The notes under the pieces: model-generated
What the model was told of the DNA's origin: nothing
The model's database searches: none
The model's input: only the letters and a program-made list of their open reading frames with translations
NCBI RefSeq assembly: GCF_004359215.1
Contig: NC_090628.1
Location: forward strand, 834,173 to 898,172
Direction: 5' to 3'
DNA: 64,000 nt
Origin: Bremia lactucae
Taxonomy: Eukaryota; Oomycota; Peronosporomycetes; Peronosporales; Peronosporaceae
Position numbers and translations under genes: made by a program
Shown here: positions 1 to 10,387 of the stretch, one piece after another
Position numbering within the stretch: the first letter of the stretch is position 1
Layout of the letters: each line of letters opens with the position of its first letter

Positions 1-679
1 AATTCCGCCTCGTATTGGTCGGGCGTTTCATTTGAACGCAACACGACCGGGATCGGGAAAATACGCCCAAGCGATTTTCCCTGAGCCCTCCATGATTGAA
101 AGACGCCATAATAATTATGTGCGTCTACAAGAGCGCGCTCTAGGAGCGACGCTCTTGGCCCGTCTAAACGAGGCCATTTAGATGGAGGGGGCATCTTTGG
201 AATGCCACCCGTCACATAGCCGCGTTCTAAACGACTGGCTTGTGACACCGACTGAACACGTTCACGTGTCGTCGGCGGAGCTTTAGGCTCCGAATCCTCT
301 ATGTCAGAACCATTATGAAGTATGGTCTGAGCATAAGGCGTTGTGGTAATACCCAACGGAGAAGCAGCTGCGCCTTTATGGGCAGCGCTCTCATTACCTG
401 TCGATGGGACAGCATTCGTAAACGATGCTGTCTCCATGTTGTGAGCCATGAGAGAAGTTTGGATGGGCAATAATGCGCCATCATCCTTCCTCATGAGCTC
501 GTTGTCCGCATCACTACTATGAGGTGACGGCAACGGTGTCGACTCATTGTAGTCGACAATGAGCGACGGATCAACATCCTCACTGTTAAAGTGGGATGGA
601 TCCTTTAGCCCTGTTAACGCGACAGCAGCAGTAGCTGTCGGCGTTTCGACTAAGGCATTAAACGCGGCCGGCGAATCAA
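1..679 (-). CDS. Antisense accessory ORF of a Gy1-family gypsy element (partial at both ends)
   Basis: Reading the minus strand from 679 to 1, I find about 226 codons with no stop. The frame is open into the gap on the right and off the window on the left. It matches the minus strand of 11550-12540 in Gy1, where the same protein is broken into several frames. Visible features are an acidic and Ser/Thr-rich first half (IVDYNEST, MRKDDGA, SDIEDSEPKAPPTTRERV) and a basic second half (FQSWRAQGKSLGRIFP, SNETPDQYEAEF). It lies antisense to where Gy1 pol would lie and belongs between the chromodomain and the 3' LTR. No known domain is recognised and the function is unknown. Intactness over 226 codons, beside decayed relatives, argues that it is or recently was translated. 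Confidence 0.6.
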
Positions 680-779
680 NNNNNNNNNNNNNNNNNNNNN
701 NNNNNNNNNNNNNNNNNNNNNNNNNNNNNNNNNNNNNNNNNNNNNNNNNNNNNNNNNNNNNNNNNNNNNNNNNNNNNNN
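680..779. other. Assembly gap (100 N)
   Basis: A run of exactly 100 N, the usual placeholder for a gap of unknown size. It truncates the antisense ORF on the left and the RXLR candidate on the right. Confidence 0.99.
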
Positions 780-1158
780 GTAGTAAGAAGCTGATAGTGC
801 CCAAGCTACTCATCAATTCTTGAACAATATATGGCACTGACTTGCCAGCGTATAGCCATGTTTGCACCTTGAAGATTACTTGGACTAGCAATGAATTTTG
901 ATGGACCAAAGGTGCTAATTTGTTTAGTAAATCAACATTCCTCGTAAAGACACCAGAGAGAGCCCCAAACGTTCTGTCTTCGTCGCCTCTGCTTGTTTGC
1001 TTTTCAAATCGTAAAAATCGGTTCGAAGCGACGTTGTTACTGACAATTTGGTGCGTGTTCGACGCAAACATTGTAGCATCTGCCGTTGCTGACTCAGCCG
1101 GACCAGAAGAAGTCTCGGCGTTGATCAGTAGGGCGGTGTACAAGTACCAGAAGCGCAT
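780..1158 (-). CDS. Candidate RXLR effector, C-terminus lost in gap
   Basis: From the ATG at 1158-1156 the frame runs 126 codons into the gap. The N-terminus is a short basic plus hydrophobic stretch (MRFWYLYTALLINA) compatible with a secretion signal ending near residue 14-20. A polar, Ser/Ala/Asn-rich stretch follows. RFLR lies at residues 47-50 and a dEER-like GDEDR at 58-62, the spacing expected for oomycete RXLR-dEER host-translocated effectors. The rest is helical-looking with a W/Y-containing segment (TWLYAGKSVPYIV, about 100-112) that could begin a WY-type fold, but this is inference. An in-frame upstream GTG at 1209 would bury the signal, so the ATG is preferred. An LTR A fragment lies 54 bp upstream in the same orientation. 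The host target is unknown. Alternative: chance ORF, less likely given three ordered motifs. Confidence 0.7.
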
Positions 1159-1211
1159 GATATCAGGACACGTGTGAGTGTACCAAAAGTAATGGACGAA
1201 TAGTGGCACAA

Positions 1212-1493
1212 NATGTTATCTCTATAGATATCATTTAATATGTATTACGAGCGTATCTTTATAGATACCTCGCGAAACAGATGACGCTAGCCGTCATCAT
1301 GGATGACGCTGGGCGTCATCCCTCCTGATGTGAATGCTTCCATGTGCATCACATCCACGAGGGTTGGTCACAAATCTGCACCACACCCAAGTGTTGGGTC
1401 TAATTACTTTTATTTAGTAATTGACCATCCCCTTAAGTACCAAATGTACTTAATGGGGACTGTGTAACATTAGGGCGACTCTAGCCCGTTACA
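1212..1493 (-). repeat. LTR A, 5' part only, minus orientation
   Basis: The reverse complement starts TGTAACGGGC at 1493 and follows the first ~280 bp of the LTRs at 25496 and 16049, including the paired TGACG/CGTCA palindromes. It stops at an ambiguous base (N at 1212), so the R/U5 end is missing. Its transcriptional direction points at the RXLR candidate. Confidence 0.85.
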
Positions 1494-1495
1494 GT

Positions 1496-1807
1496 TTATC
1501 TGCGCAGCCGGCTCAAAATCGGGCCGGTGTGAAAGGGCATCAGCGACGATTTTAAGTCGTCCTGATTTATATCCACGGTGACGTTATACTCGCGTCTAAT
1601 AAAAGACTTGTGGTGTGGTGGACATGCTTCAGCGAAAAATTCACTGCAACTTGTATAGAAATATGCCGTGTCCTTTAAAAGACTAGTTGTCAGTGAGATC
1701 ACCTTCTTTTGGGCACCACCTTGCGGCTGACTTACGATAAGAAATAATTTTCGGCTAATAAAAGGAGATTCATAGAACAGAATACATGGATATTCAGTTT
1801 CATTCAA
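1496..1807 (-). CDS. Unidentified 103-codon ORF
   Basis: An ORF with ATG at 1807 and stop at 1496, three bases from the LTR A terminus. It has no recognised domain or convincing signal peptide. Composition is mixed, with four cysteines. It could be the stump of a gene cut by the LTR insertion or simply a chance ORF. Nothing in the sequence proves translation. Confidence 0.18.
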   Translation of the reverse strand: MNETEYPCILFYESPFISRKLFLIVSQPQGGAQKKVISLTTSLLKDTAYFYTSCSEFFAEACPPHHKSFIRREYNVTVDINQDDLKSSLMPFHTGPILSRLRR

Positions 1808-2136
1808 TTATATTATTTGGCTCTTTTGACTTGTAACTTTATATAAAATGACCCCCAATCTGATTCTAAATTTTTTGCAGCCATATGATTATCTCAGCTA
1901 AGCATGTGTGAGTGAATTTATTAATCCATGGAAAAAGTAAACATGCACATAGTCATCTGAATTAATTTATGTTTTCTACAAGCTTACGTTGCGTCGCTCC
2001 GATAGTTGGCAATCAGGCTATTGCATGCTTTCATTAGATATCGATAAAGACAGGCATACGATAAAGATAATTTGCTGTACTACTCTCAGTTCATTTCCAA
2101 CTGATATAATGCTAGGATGGTTTAAAGGCAATCATC
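1808..2136. other. AT-rich spacer
   Basis: The 3' flank of the first transporter gene. I see no ORF, repeat or RNA gene here that I can support. Confidence 0.5.
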
Positions 2137-3612
2137 TTACTTTTCGCGACGCGAGTCATATTCAGCTTGAATCTCTTCGGCCGACTTGCCTGTCGTCTCA
2201 GGCACCATCTTTAGCGATAGCAAGTAAAACACTGCTAAGAGCGCCACGAACGGAACATAGGCATAGTCCTTTAATGCATCGGATACATACGGATACGAGA
2301 CCCCCACGATGAGGTTACAGAGCCAATTAATACCAATGCAAAACGACGAAGCACTCGCTCGGATCGAGTCTGGAAAAATGTCGGCCGTCATAACCCACAC
2401 AAGAGGACCCAAAGTCATCCCAAACACGACGACGTAGAGGGCCGTGAACACAATGGACAAGGCCGAGACGTCGGCCACGAACGCCACGGTCATGCCAATA
2501 GCCATGGTAATCATACCAATTTGGCCCCATAGAATCATCGTGCGCGCACCAAATCGATTCGCTAACACGCCCGTGAAGAAAGCTGGCCAAATGTTAATAA
2601 TGTCAATAATGAGGGTTCCAACGCGCGAGTCGGAAATGCCTGCGTCCGAGAAGATACTGCCCGAGTAGTAAAAGACAGCGTTGATACCCGAAAGTTGCTG
2701 CGAGCACGAAAGCAAGATACCCGTGAGAAGCTGCATGCGGTAGCGTCGCGAGAACATGGATTCCTGTTTCGGAGCCGCGTAGCCCTCTTCGGCGTTCTCG
2801 GCCTTGACACTCACTTCGAGCCACGATAGGGCCAATTGGACATGCTCTTCGCCATACAGACGCGCAATGACTTCCTTGGCCTCCTGTCGACGACCTTGGT
2901 TCAAAAGCCACGCGGGACTTTCAATGCACATGGTCGGGGCCAAGATTAAATAGAATCCCGCAAGTCCAACGGGAAACGCCGCAACGTATCGCCATCCAGT
3001 GCTCGTATTGAGAAAGAAAAAGCCGATCGCGGGGCCCAAGATACCAATGGTTGTGAAAATCTGGAGACCAAGGCCCAAAGTATTGCGCATGTGCGGAGGC
3101 GAGAGTTCATTAATGTACCCACCAATCGTGGCCGTCGCGGTGCCGGACGCGATTCCAGCAATGAATCGGCCAAGCGAAAAGAGCCAAATGTTGGATACAA
3201 TGGCTTGGATGAGACCACCGGCGATCATGAAGATACAATTCATCATTAACGTCTTTTTCCGGCCGAGCCGGTCGCTAAAGTGTCCACAACAGAGCGAGCC
3301 CATCATGGCTCCAAAAATCCACGTATTCACGGCAAAGGTCCACTGGAGCTTGGTGTGACCAGGAAACATGAGGCACGTGCCTTCGGCCACGGGGCGGGCA
3401 TTGCACTCGTCCGTGTCGTGGAACTGCGACAAGTTCATTTGCGACGTCGACCACCCGCTTTGAAACGGTTGCATCCATGACAAGAGCGCTGTGGTGTACA
3501 AGATGGCTTTCGGTTTGATTAGACGAGCAGCGGCTTTGTTCGCGTCGTCAAAAGTACTTCCGATCTGAGGCGTATCGGCCTCGGAGTATTTCGTCGGTGT
3601 GCTTTCGGGCAT
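2137..3612 (-). CDS. MFS sugar transporter (sugar porter family), copy A
   Basis: An intact 491-aa protein with about twelve hydrophobic segments, the normal size for a sugar porter of the SLC2/GLUT-like MFS. It would move a hexose or related sugar across a membrane, probably the plasma membrane. Family signatures are in order: DRLGRK in the loop after TM2 (114-119), ESPAWLL after TM6 (231-237), QQLSGIN in TM7 (305-311), NRFGAR between TM8 and TM9 (352-357) and PETTGKS after TM12 (471-477). The long first external loop carries two cysteines in CNARPVAEGTC (70-80). That loop is conserved in the paralogue at 13690-15336 on the same strand, so the two are probably an ancient tandem pair now split by Gy1. 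The ATG at 3612 follows a core-promoter-like element at 3661-3680. Substrate cannot be read from sequence. Confidence 0.93.
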   Translation of the reverse strand: MPESTPTKYSEADTPQIGSTFDDANKAAARLIKPKAILYTTALLSWMQPFQSGWSTSQMNLSQFHDTDECNARPVAEGTCLMFPGHTKLQWTFAVNTWIFGAMMGSLCCGHFSDRLGRKKTLMMNCIFMIAGGLIQAIVSNIWLFSLGRFIAGIASGTATATIGGYINELSPPHMRNTLGLGLQIFTTIGILGPAIGFFFLNTSTGWRYVAAFPVGLAGFYLILAPTMCIESPAWLLNQGRRQEAKEVIARLYGEEHVQLALSWLEVSVKAENAEEGYAAPKQESMFSRRYRMQLLTGILLSCSQQLSGINAVFYYSGSIFSDAGISDSRVGTLIIDIINIWPAFFTGVLANRFGARTMILWGQIGMITMAIGMTVAFVADVSALSIVFTALYVVVFGMTLGPLVWVMTADIFPDSIRASASSFCIGINWLCNLIVGVSYPYVSDALKDYAYVPFVALLAVFYLLSLKMVPETTGKSAEEIQAEYDSRREK

Positions 3613-3660
3613 GCTAGATTCTGTTGACTGGCTGAGAGAAAACCACGTGGGTGAAACGTG

Positions 3661-3680
3661 GTCAAATGGGAAGTGAATTA
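3661..3680 (-). promoter_or_regulatory. Possible oomycete initiator (Inr-like) of transporter A
   Basis: The minus strand reads TTCACTTCCCATTT about 50-65 bp upstream of the ATG. This resembles the oomycete core promoter, an Inr of TCAYTT type followed by a pyrimidine/T-rich flanking region. It is a motif match only. Confidence 0.4.
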
Positions 3681-5410
3681 GACACTCTCAAGTACCATGT
3701 TGGCGTTCATGATCTTAATCCCTTTCACTGGCTCATGCGTACGTGAGCTGGATGTTGAACAGATTGACAAGCAAGAATATCAGCGTGGGATGATCAGGTA
3801 CTGAATTTAGAGACAAGGTGTCACTGTGAACTTTTTTACTTTCACGAAATTTAATTCTCATAGAAATTGCGAGATGATGGTCTGGACCTTTTATTCGGGA
3901 TGGCGACTCTTGTTCTGATCGCCACGCGTCGATTGCTGTAGACGACTTTGCTTTGACATATTAAATCAGTACGTTAGTTTTGTACATTTATAACGCAAAT
4001 ATGAGATCCGGATCAGGATCAGACCGTGAGGCAGTCGTCGACTCCTTGCATTTTCTCTTAGCTACTTATGGATGTTTTCTTTCTGCTTCAAGTAGAACAA
4101 GCTTAGCTTCAAGCCAAAGCCCCTCCACGTTCTTAGATAAAAATTAGATAATACGCGCCTTTCCAGTAATTACGAGAAGACTATATTAAAGAGGCAGCGT
4201 AGATTATTCACGTTTGCCGTCACTGCTGTTTGATTTACCTTAACGATTGAGACACGCTTCCATCTATTATCTCCTTCCAAGGAAAAAAAGTCGCGACACA
4301 TGTAAAGGGGATTTCTGAACATTGTTGCGGACGTGCAGCTGCCAACCGGCTACCAATTGATTCCTAATATGCAGTCCTCCCTCTGATATCTAATAGCCAT
4401 TGTGAGCACATTTTCCATTTTTTATAGAAGGTTGTAAGGTTTAGGACTATACTGTTCTTGCATTACACGTATCCTGTTGTTTGACCACGGTGGACGTCAA
4501 ATCCTATAAAAAAGCGGAAGTTAATTTTTTTTAAGGGATAAGTTATCAGAGGGAAGACTGTGCTATATTTAACTCTGTTGTCTGTCAACAAAGATGCAGA
4601 TGTTGTGCTGTTACCCGTGGTCGTTGCGGAAGAGGGAAACAATTAGGATAAGAATTAAAGCAATGTGCTTATACGCCCAAAGTATTTAAACACACCAAAA
4701 TTGATCTTTAACATGCGGAACGATAACATTACGTCGCTGTTATTTTTAGTTTCTGTATCGTTTGAGCATCAGTACAGTTGCATGCACATCAGTTATAATT
4801 CGCACTCGTCGTCTCGCAGTCAAACAAGTCAAACTTTAAACAGGATGCCGGCATTTGATTTCTCCATTCATTTGGGATAATTAAAGACTAAAGCCAAAAA
4901 TTGAGGTCTGTGTTATTAATTAAACTGACGAAACGAACATTATTCCAATCGTGTAGAAAGGGTTCCACACAATTAATATTTTCGTTTTTTTCAGTTTCTG
5001 ATTAATTGATGCTGCGAAGGGCAAAGAAGTCAGCCCGAGCCAAACGTTATAAAAAGAGCGGAAGTAATTCCCCGACCCCAAATGAATTTAACACTGAATG
5101 GAACTTCGCGTTTGCAGTAGGAAAAAAATTGTCTTCGCCTAAATAAGCTTAATCGCATAAGAAACAAGTCACTGTCATGGCTGATCGTCTCGCCGAGTAA
5201 TTGAGACGGGTCACAGGAGCAACACTTGTGTGGAATATTTATGCTTCCTGTTTTCACCGAGTACATTTAAATGTCGTTAGAAACTCAAATTAATGTGCGA
5301 CTGTTCATTGTGTTCGGGCGGTACTACCCGCTGTCTAAAAGGCGGGCACGTTGTAACAGCGAACCCTTTGCTAGTAGTCCGTTCAGCAACCTACGCACGT
5401 TCCATCCGAC
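3681..5410. other. Intergenic spacer, no supported gene
   Basis: AT-rich sequence between transporter A and Gy1. It holds short ORFs (for example 4665-4880 plus and 5030-5266 minus) without recognisable domains. A weak direct repeat of the form TATAAAAA..GCGGAAGT..AATT occurs near 4505 and 5048. No 5' LTR of Gy1 can be recognised at its right end. Confidence 0.5.
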
Positions 5411-6753
5411 ATGGACATGTTGGATGAAGAACGAGGGAGCCTTCAAGCTCCTCAAGAGAGGAGGGGCTATCAGGCAACGCGTGAAAGAATCACTCGTTTG
5501 AGTGAATCTTAACGGAGGGCGATAGAGCGAATGCGTTCGGTCGTAGGCAGGCCAGTCGTTGGCGCCACGCTGTTCACTCTGAATACAGATGAACAACACG
5601 TAGTAGAGCCGATTTTACATCATAAACTCGACGGGGCCCAAGAAAACGCAGCCTTGTTTCACCGGCAAGGCTCTCAACACGCGGAAGCGTAAAGAGATCA
5701 GGGTGCTCAACAGTTGGAATTGTTGAGACAGCAGCATTTACATGCTGCTAGCGGGCCGACGCTTCCGCATCGACCCGAAAGCATAAAAAGAGAAACCTTT
5801 AAGTTTAAGGCAGTCGAAGGGGACTTTCTTTTACGATGGTTCGTCGAATTCGACGACGCCAACAAAGCTCGTCGCATCAACATTGATGCGACGAAAGTGA
5901 AAAATTGGCATATCCAACTTTGCCGGACGTGCCATATCTTGAGCCTTGAGGCTCAAGCTTCACGAATCATTAGTCTTTGGGTCGTATGAGGTCTTTAAGA
6001 CCCGGCGCAGACAAACATTTCAGCCACCACGTGCCGAATTCAGCGCTCGAGCCAAGCTCCTGGATTTGAAGCAGGGCCAATGTGACAACTAACACGATAC
6101 CTGGTCAGTTGCATCCGTAGCCATCAAATTGATGAACAAACACAGGTAAATGTGTTCATCAAAGCCTTGCAGACGGTCCTGTTAAGACTTACCTGTTCTG
6201 GCTAGAATTTGAGTCGCTCGACCAAGCGATCTCGAATGCATATCATCCACCGAGACGACATTAAAATGGAGGTCCAGAACCTATGGACCTCTCGTATGTG
6301 GATAGCGAGAAACCACGCTCAAAAAGTCACAAACAATTGCAAAAATGCAATCTTTATCAAAAGACGGGTCACTACGCATATGAGTGTAGTGCCCCACACC
6401 CAGTGCCTAGAAAAACACTGAGCGAAACGATCGGCCTCCCGCTAGGAACAGCGGAGGACGCGGATTCGATGCTGTTGCGAAATCGCAATAGCAAGGCGAA
6501 TCGCAAGAAAACGGTCGTGATCAGTAGGTGCGGAGCGCCCTACTATCCAGCAACGTCAAAAGAATTTGCAGGACTTTTGACGAAAGTTGCTCCTCACACA
6601 CAGAAATTGTGTTTAGCTGCCCCAGTTGATGAGGTTAACCTCATCACCTCAGAAATTATAGTGGCAAATAAATTGCCACGAAAGTCCCTAGTCGATTGTG
6701 GAGTGTCGAACAATTTCATTCGACGCCAATCTCCAGAAGATCGCAAATTCTAA
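5411..6753 (+). pseudogene. Gy1 gag and protease start, frameshifted
   Basis: The gag ATG at 5411 begins MDMLDEERG, matching the gag start of Gy4/Gy5 (MDMLNDNGN), but a stop follows after 33 codons. Capsid-like sequence (AVEGDFLLRWFVEFDD) is at about 5810-5870. A zinc-knuckle remnant (CNLYQKTGHYAYEC, second Cys changed to Tyr relative to CNRCQKLGHYAHEC in relatives) is near 6340-6385. A retropepsin-type LVDCGVSNNFIRR follows near 6690-6730. Several stops and shifts interrupt it, so it is a dead gag. Confidence 0.75.
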
Positions 6754-7990
6754 TTTATTGAGCGCGATATCCGTCTTACGAGGATGCCAGTGTGCGCCTA
6801 GCAACAGGCGCATCAGTAACAGTTCAGAAACTTGTATCGGTAAGCAATACACGTTAAAGGGTAAACAGTACGATGATGATTTCATCGTACTAGATTTTGA
6901 TGACATTTTGATGTCATCCTTGGATTACCATGGCTCAGAAAGTACGAGCCATGTATAAATTGGCAGCATCAAGCCGTGACGATGCCTGTCTCTGGTTCAT
7001 CAGATGGCCAGCTGATTAACGTCTTGGTGCGTCCACAAGCAGGTGGATGCCCTACGAGTGAGTGCGATGGCCTCACTTGTGACTCGGTCGTTAGCATGAC
7101 TGCACAAGGCCTCAGCGTGAGTATACAACACATTGTGGAGCTAGATCCCGATGGCTGTGCAGAAGCACAGGCAGCGTCGAAGGTCCACCATTGTGACGCG
7201 GAATAGTTACCGATGGCTGAGCACAAGTATAGGCAGCGTCGAAATTCGGCCACTCGAATAGGATGCTTGCTTGAAAAGCAATATCCAAGAAAAACTAAGA
7301 CGCCCGTCTAGAAGAGACAGTGCAAAAGTCCTAGATCGACTGGAGAGTCGATCGTAGAGGATCTCGCTGTGGTAGCGCAACCACAGCTAGAGGCAGTTGA
7401 GGAGGAAACCCCCAATTAATTTCTGTGGGAATAAGTCTTCGGAAACCTGTGGTCAAGGTTCCCAAGTACCTTTGAATATAAGTTCCAAAGAGGAAACTGA
7501 TAGAATAAATATCTTGGTAAACAATGGATCAAGTGTACGCACTTATACACTTGATCTGGTAGCGCCTCCGAAGTTAATTGCGGAGATAACTCAATTGCCA
7601 ACGCTAGAACCGAAACGGTTCTTGCGTGATCTGCGCAGTGGCAAAGTCAAGTAGATCTGCGTACTTGTCAGAGATGACAACTACATGGCCAATATTCAGT
7701 CGGCAATAGTATGTCCTTAGAACGAACGGATTCTCAGAAGCTCATCGATGGACGAAAGTGTCTTTGATGAGAAGATTCGGATTGAACGTTTTACGTCCCA
7801 ATCCTAGAAGTCTTTCAAGACAAAAACCCTCTATTTAAAAGATTTGGTAGCATTTAAGGAAGGTAAATTCAGTAAAGGAATGGCCAATCTCACGGCATGT
7901 GAAGGATTTGCGCCAACTCCTAGGGCTCGCTAATTACTTGCATAAGTATAGCAAGAATTATACTGAGCAAAGTAAAAAAATATCTGATCT
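6754..7990 (+). pseudogene. Gy1 protease C-terminus, linker and RT deletion scar
   Basis: Plus-strand pieces align with the protease (YDDDFIVLDFDD near 6870), the linker (6976-7206) and the segment before RT (7540-7654) of Gy4/Gy5. After about 7860 the sequence jumps to the post-palm connection (LANYLHKY-like, near 7920), so the fingers/palm with the catalytic F/YxDD motif are missing. That RT segment survives in the relative at 24207-24911. Confidence 0.65.
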
Positions 7991-8046
7991 CCTAAAAAGG
8001 ACACAGGTGGGTTTGATTTAATGAACAAGAAGATGCGTTCACATCA

Positions 8047-8343
8047 GTGAAGCAGTCTCTTATGGAGGCACAGGTCTTGGCATTGCCAGACGCAGATAAG
8101 CCCTTTAGCGTCGTCTGCGATGCAAGTGATGTTGCGATCGGCAGCGCGCACATGCAAAAGGATGACGACGGCGTTGACCGTGTCATCTCTTATCAGTCCC
8201 GGGTTTTGAAAGCCGCGGAACTGAATTACCTCGTGCATGACAAAGAGCTACTTTCAATAAAGTATGCTCTTGTCAAGTTTCGTGTGCACCTATTGGGCAC
8301 CGAACCGTGGTTAATACGGATCACGCGTCACTGCGGACCGTAA
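8047..8343 (+). pseudogene. Gy1 RNase H fragment
   Basis: An open 98-codon segment with the gypsy RNase H pattern: VVCDASDVAIG carrying the first Asp, and LVHDKELLSIKYAL carrying the Glu. It ends at stops near 8341. A closely related minus-strand copy lies at 25012-25351. Confidence 0.8.
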
Positions 8344-9078
8344 TAAACTCTCGCCTAGAATACCTCGCCTAGAATACCAAGATGGCTCACATTCTTCTCT
8401 GAATTTAATTTCAAAGTTGAATATAAGCCGGGTAAGTCGAATGTCTTGGCTGACGCTTTATCGCGCAGACCAGACTGCGAGGTTAGACACCAGGAAAGTG
8501 TGTCTAGTGCGAAAGCACAATTTCAGCCGTCGACGTTGGCAGCCATGAAGGCATACCACGTGACGAGCTCATTGGCCTCTGAGATAAAAGAGAGCTACAG
8601 TCAGGACGACCACTGTCGCCTGCTGTTGGATCACTTCGGTGGACGAAAGGTTTCCCTTCCGTCGCACCTGAAAGCTAAGCTCAATCGCTTTAGCTACAGC
8701 GATGGCCTGTTATGGCATCAGCTGTCACCTTGTGATCCCTTGAGAATCTATGTGCCTCATGACACAGATCTCAAGTTGATGATCCTTCACGAGCTCCATG
8801 ATGCACCATCTAGTGGGCATCTGGGCCGTGAAAAGACATTCTTACGAGTGTCAGAGGAATTTTGGTGGCCACACCTATATAGATGGGTGGCCAACTATAT
8901 TCGCTCTTGCGAACAGTGTCAGCGCATTAAGCCTGCACCGTCCAGCAGTGCGCCACTGAAGCCGCTACCGATTCCAACCAACTGTTGGAAGTCAGTAAGC
9001 CTGGACTTCATGTTTGGCATGCCGCCCGATCATAAGGGTCGGACAGGGCTAGTCGTCTTTGTAGACAGACTGAGCAAA

Positions 9079-9239
9079 ATGGTGCATTTAGCACCATGTA
9101 AGACATCGATCACAGGCAAGGAGGCAGCTCTCTTGTTCCTGGATCATGTTTACCGACTACACGGGATGCCCGAGTCCATAGTATCGGACCGGGATCCTCG
9201 TTTTACGTCTGGTTTTTGGCGACATGTGTTTGAGCTGCT
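9079..9239 (+). repeat. Left copy of a 161-bp gap-flanking duplication
   Basis: Bases 9079-9239 are repeated at 9882-10042, on the two sides of the N run, in the same integrase frame. This is typical of contig ends that overlap but were not merged. Confidence 0.9.
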
Positions 9240-9881
9240 NNNNNNNNNNNNNNNNNNNNNNNNNNNNNNNNNNNNNNNNNNNNNNNNNNNNNNNNNNNNN
9301 NNNNNNNNNNNNNNNNNNNNNNNNNNNNNNNNNNNNNNNNNNNNNNNNNNNNNNNNNNNNNNNNNNNNNNNNNNNNNNNNNNNNNNNNNNNNNNNNNNNN
9401 NNNNNNNNNNNNNNNNNNNNNNNNNNNNNNNNNNNNNNNNNNNNNNNNNNNNNNNNNNNNNNNNNNNNNNNNNNNNNNNNNNNNNNNNNNNNNNNNNNNN
9501 NNNNNNNNNNNNNNNNNNNNNNNNNNNNNNNNNNNNNNNNNNNNNNNNNNNNNNNNNNNNNNNNNNNNNNNNNNNNNNNNNNNNNNNNNNNNNNNNNNNN
9601 NNNNNNNNNNNNNNNNNNNNNNNNNNNNNNNNNNNNNNNNNNNNNNNNNNNNNNNNNNNNNNNNNNNNNNNNNNNNNNNNNNNNNNNNNNNNNNNNNNNN
9701 NNNNNNNNNNNNNNNNNNNNNNNNNNNNNNNNNNNNNNNNNNNNNNNNNNNNNNNNNNNNNNNNNNNNNNNNNNNNNNNNNNNNNNNNNNNNNNNNNNNN
9801 NNNNNNNNNNNNNNNNNNNNNNNNNNNNNNNNNNNNNNNNNNNNNNNNNNNNNNNNNNNNNNNNNNNNNNNNNNNNNNNNN
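9240..9881. other. Assembly gap (642 N), probably spurious
   Basis: A run of N flanked by identical 161-bp sequence on both sides. ORFs drawn through it are meaningless. The flanking repeat suggests overlap rather than missing sequence. Confidence 0.97.
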
Positions 9882-10042
9882 ATGGTGCATTTAGCACCAT
9901 GTAAGACATCGATCACAGGCAAGGAGGCAGCTCTCTTGTTCCTGGATCATGTTTACCGACTACACGGGATGCCCGAGTCCATAGTATCGGACCGGGATCC
10001 TCGTTTTACGTCTGGTTTTTGGCGACATGTGTTTGAGCTGCT
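9882..10042 (+). repeat. Right copy of the 161-bp gap-flanking duplication
   Basis: Same sequence as 9079-9239. Integrase continues from 10043 in frame. Confidence 0.9.
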
Positions 10043-10387
10043 TGGTAGCAAGCTCCACATGTCGACTGCAGATCATCCCCAGACCGATGGCCAAACAGAA
10101 CGTGCCAATCGGGTCGTGGCGGATGTCTTACGCACTATAGCAACTCCCAAAGAGTGGAGCAAGCAATTGCCCTTTGTGGAGGTCGCTATAAATTAAAGTG
10201 TCCACGCCAGTACGGGTGAGACTCCGTTTTATATTAACGGACTGCGCCATCCTCGGACGCCAGTCTCGTTTGTGCGCAGCCCGAGTCTTAGTGGGGGAGG
10301 GCCCCTCACTATGCTCGGTGCGAAAGAGGGACACGGTTTCGTCAATGTGACGATGACCCATGAGAATATCATCTCAACGACACATAC

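Larger units (their letters stand above)
8446..10196 (+). pseudogene. Gy1 integrase (HHCC and DDE core), interrupted by gap
   Basis: From MADALSRRPD the frame holds the zinc-binding HHCC region (HDAPSSGHLGREKT, CEQCQ at about 8795-8930) and the DDE core: first Asp in LDFMFGMP, second in SDRDPRFTS, Glu in TDGQTERANRV after the gap. The frame is open up to the N run (9240-9881). After it the sequence restarts with an exact repeat of 9079-9239, so the domain is probably continuous in the real genome. It ends at a stop at 10194-10196. Confidence 0.85.

Noticed and set aside
920..1177. 85-codon plus ORF over the RXLR candidate
   Set aside because: Antisense shadow; the minus frame carries the ordered signal, RFLR and DEDR motifs.
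1184..1203. Possible Inr-like sequence (TCCATTACTTTTGG on minus) before the RXLR candidate
   Set aside because: Poor match to the TCAYTT core; not enough to list as a promoter.
2327..3480. Multiple plus and minus ORFs overlapping transporter A in other frames
   Set aside because: Shadows of the intact sugar transporter frame; no independent motifs.
4665..4880. Small ORF with a hydrophobic MRNDNITSLLFLVSVSF start
   Set aside because: Looked at as a possible small secreted protein. No RXLR, no cysteine pattern, and AT-rich context makes chance likely.
5030..5266. 78-codon minus ORF upstream of Gy1
   Set aside because: No domain and no homologue elsewhere in the window.
9150..9922. Several ORFs of 226-250 codons on both strands across the N run
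   Set aside because: They consist almost wholly of N and have no meaning.
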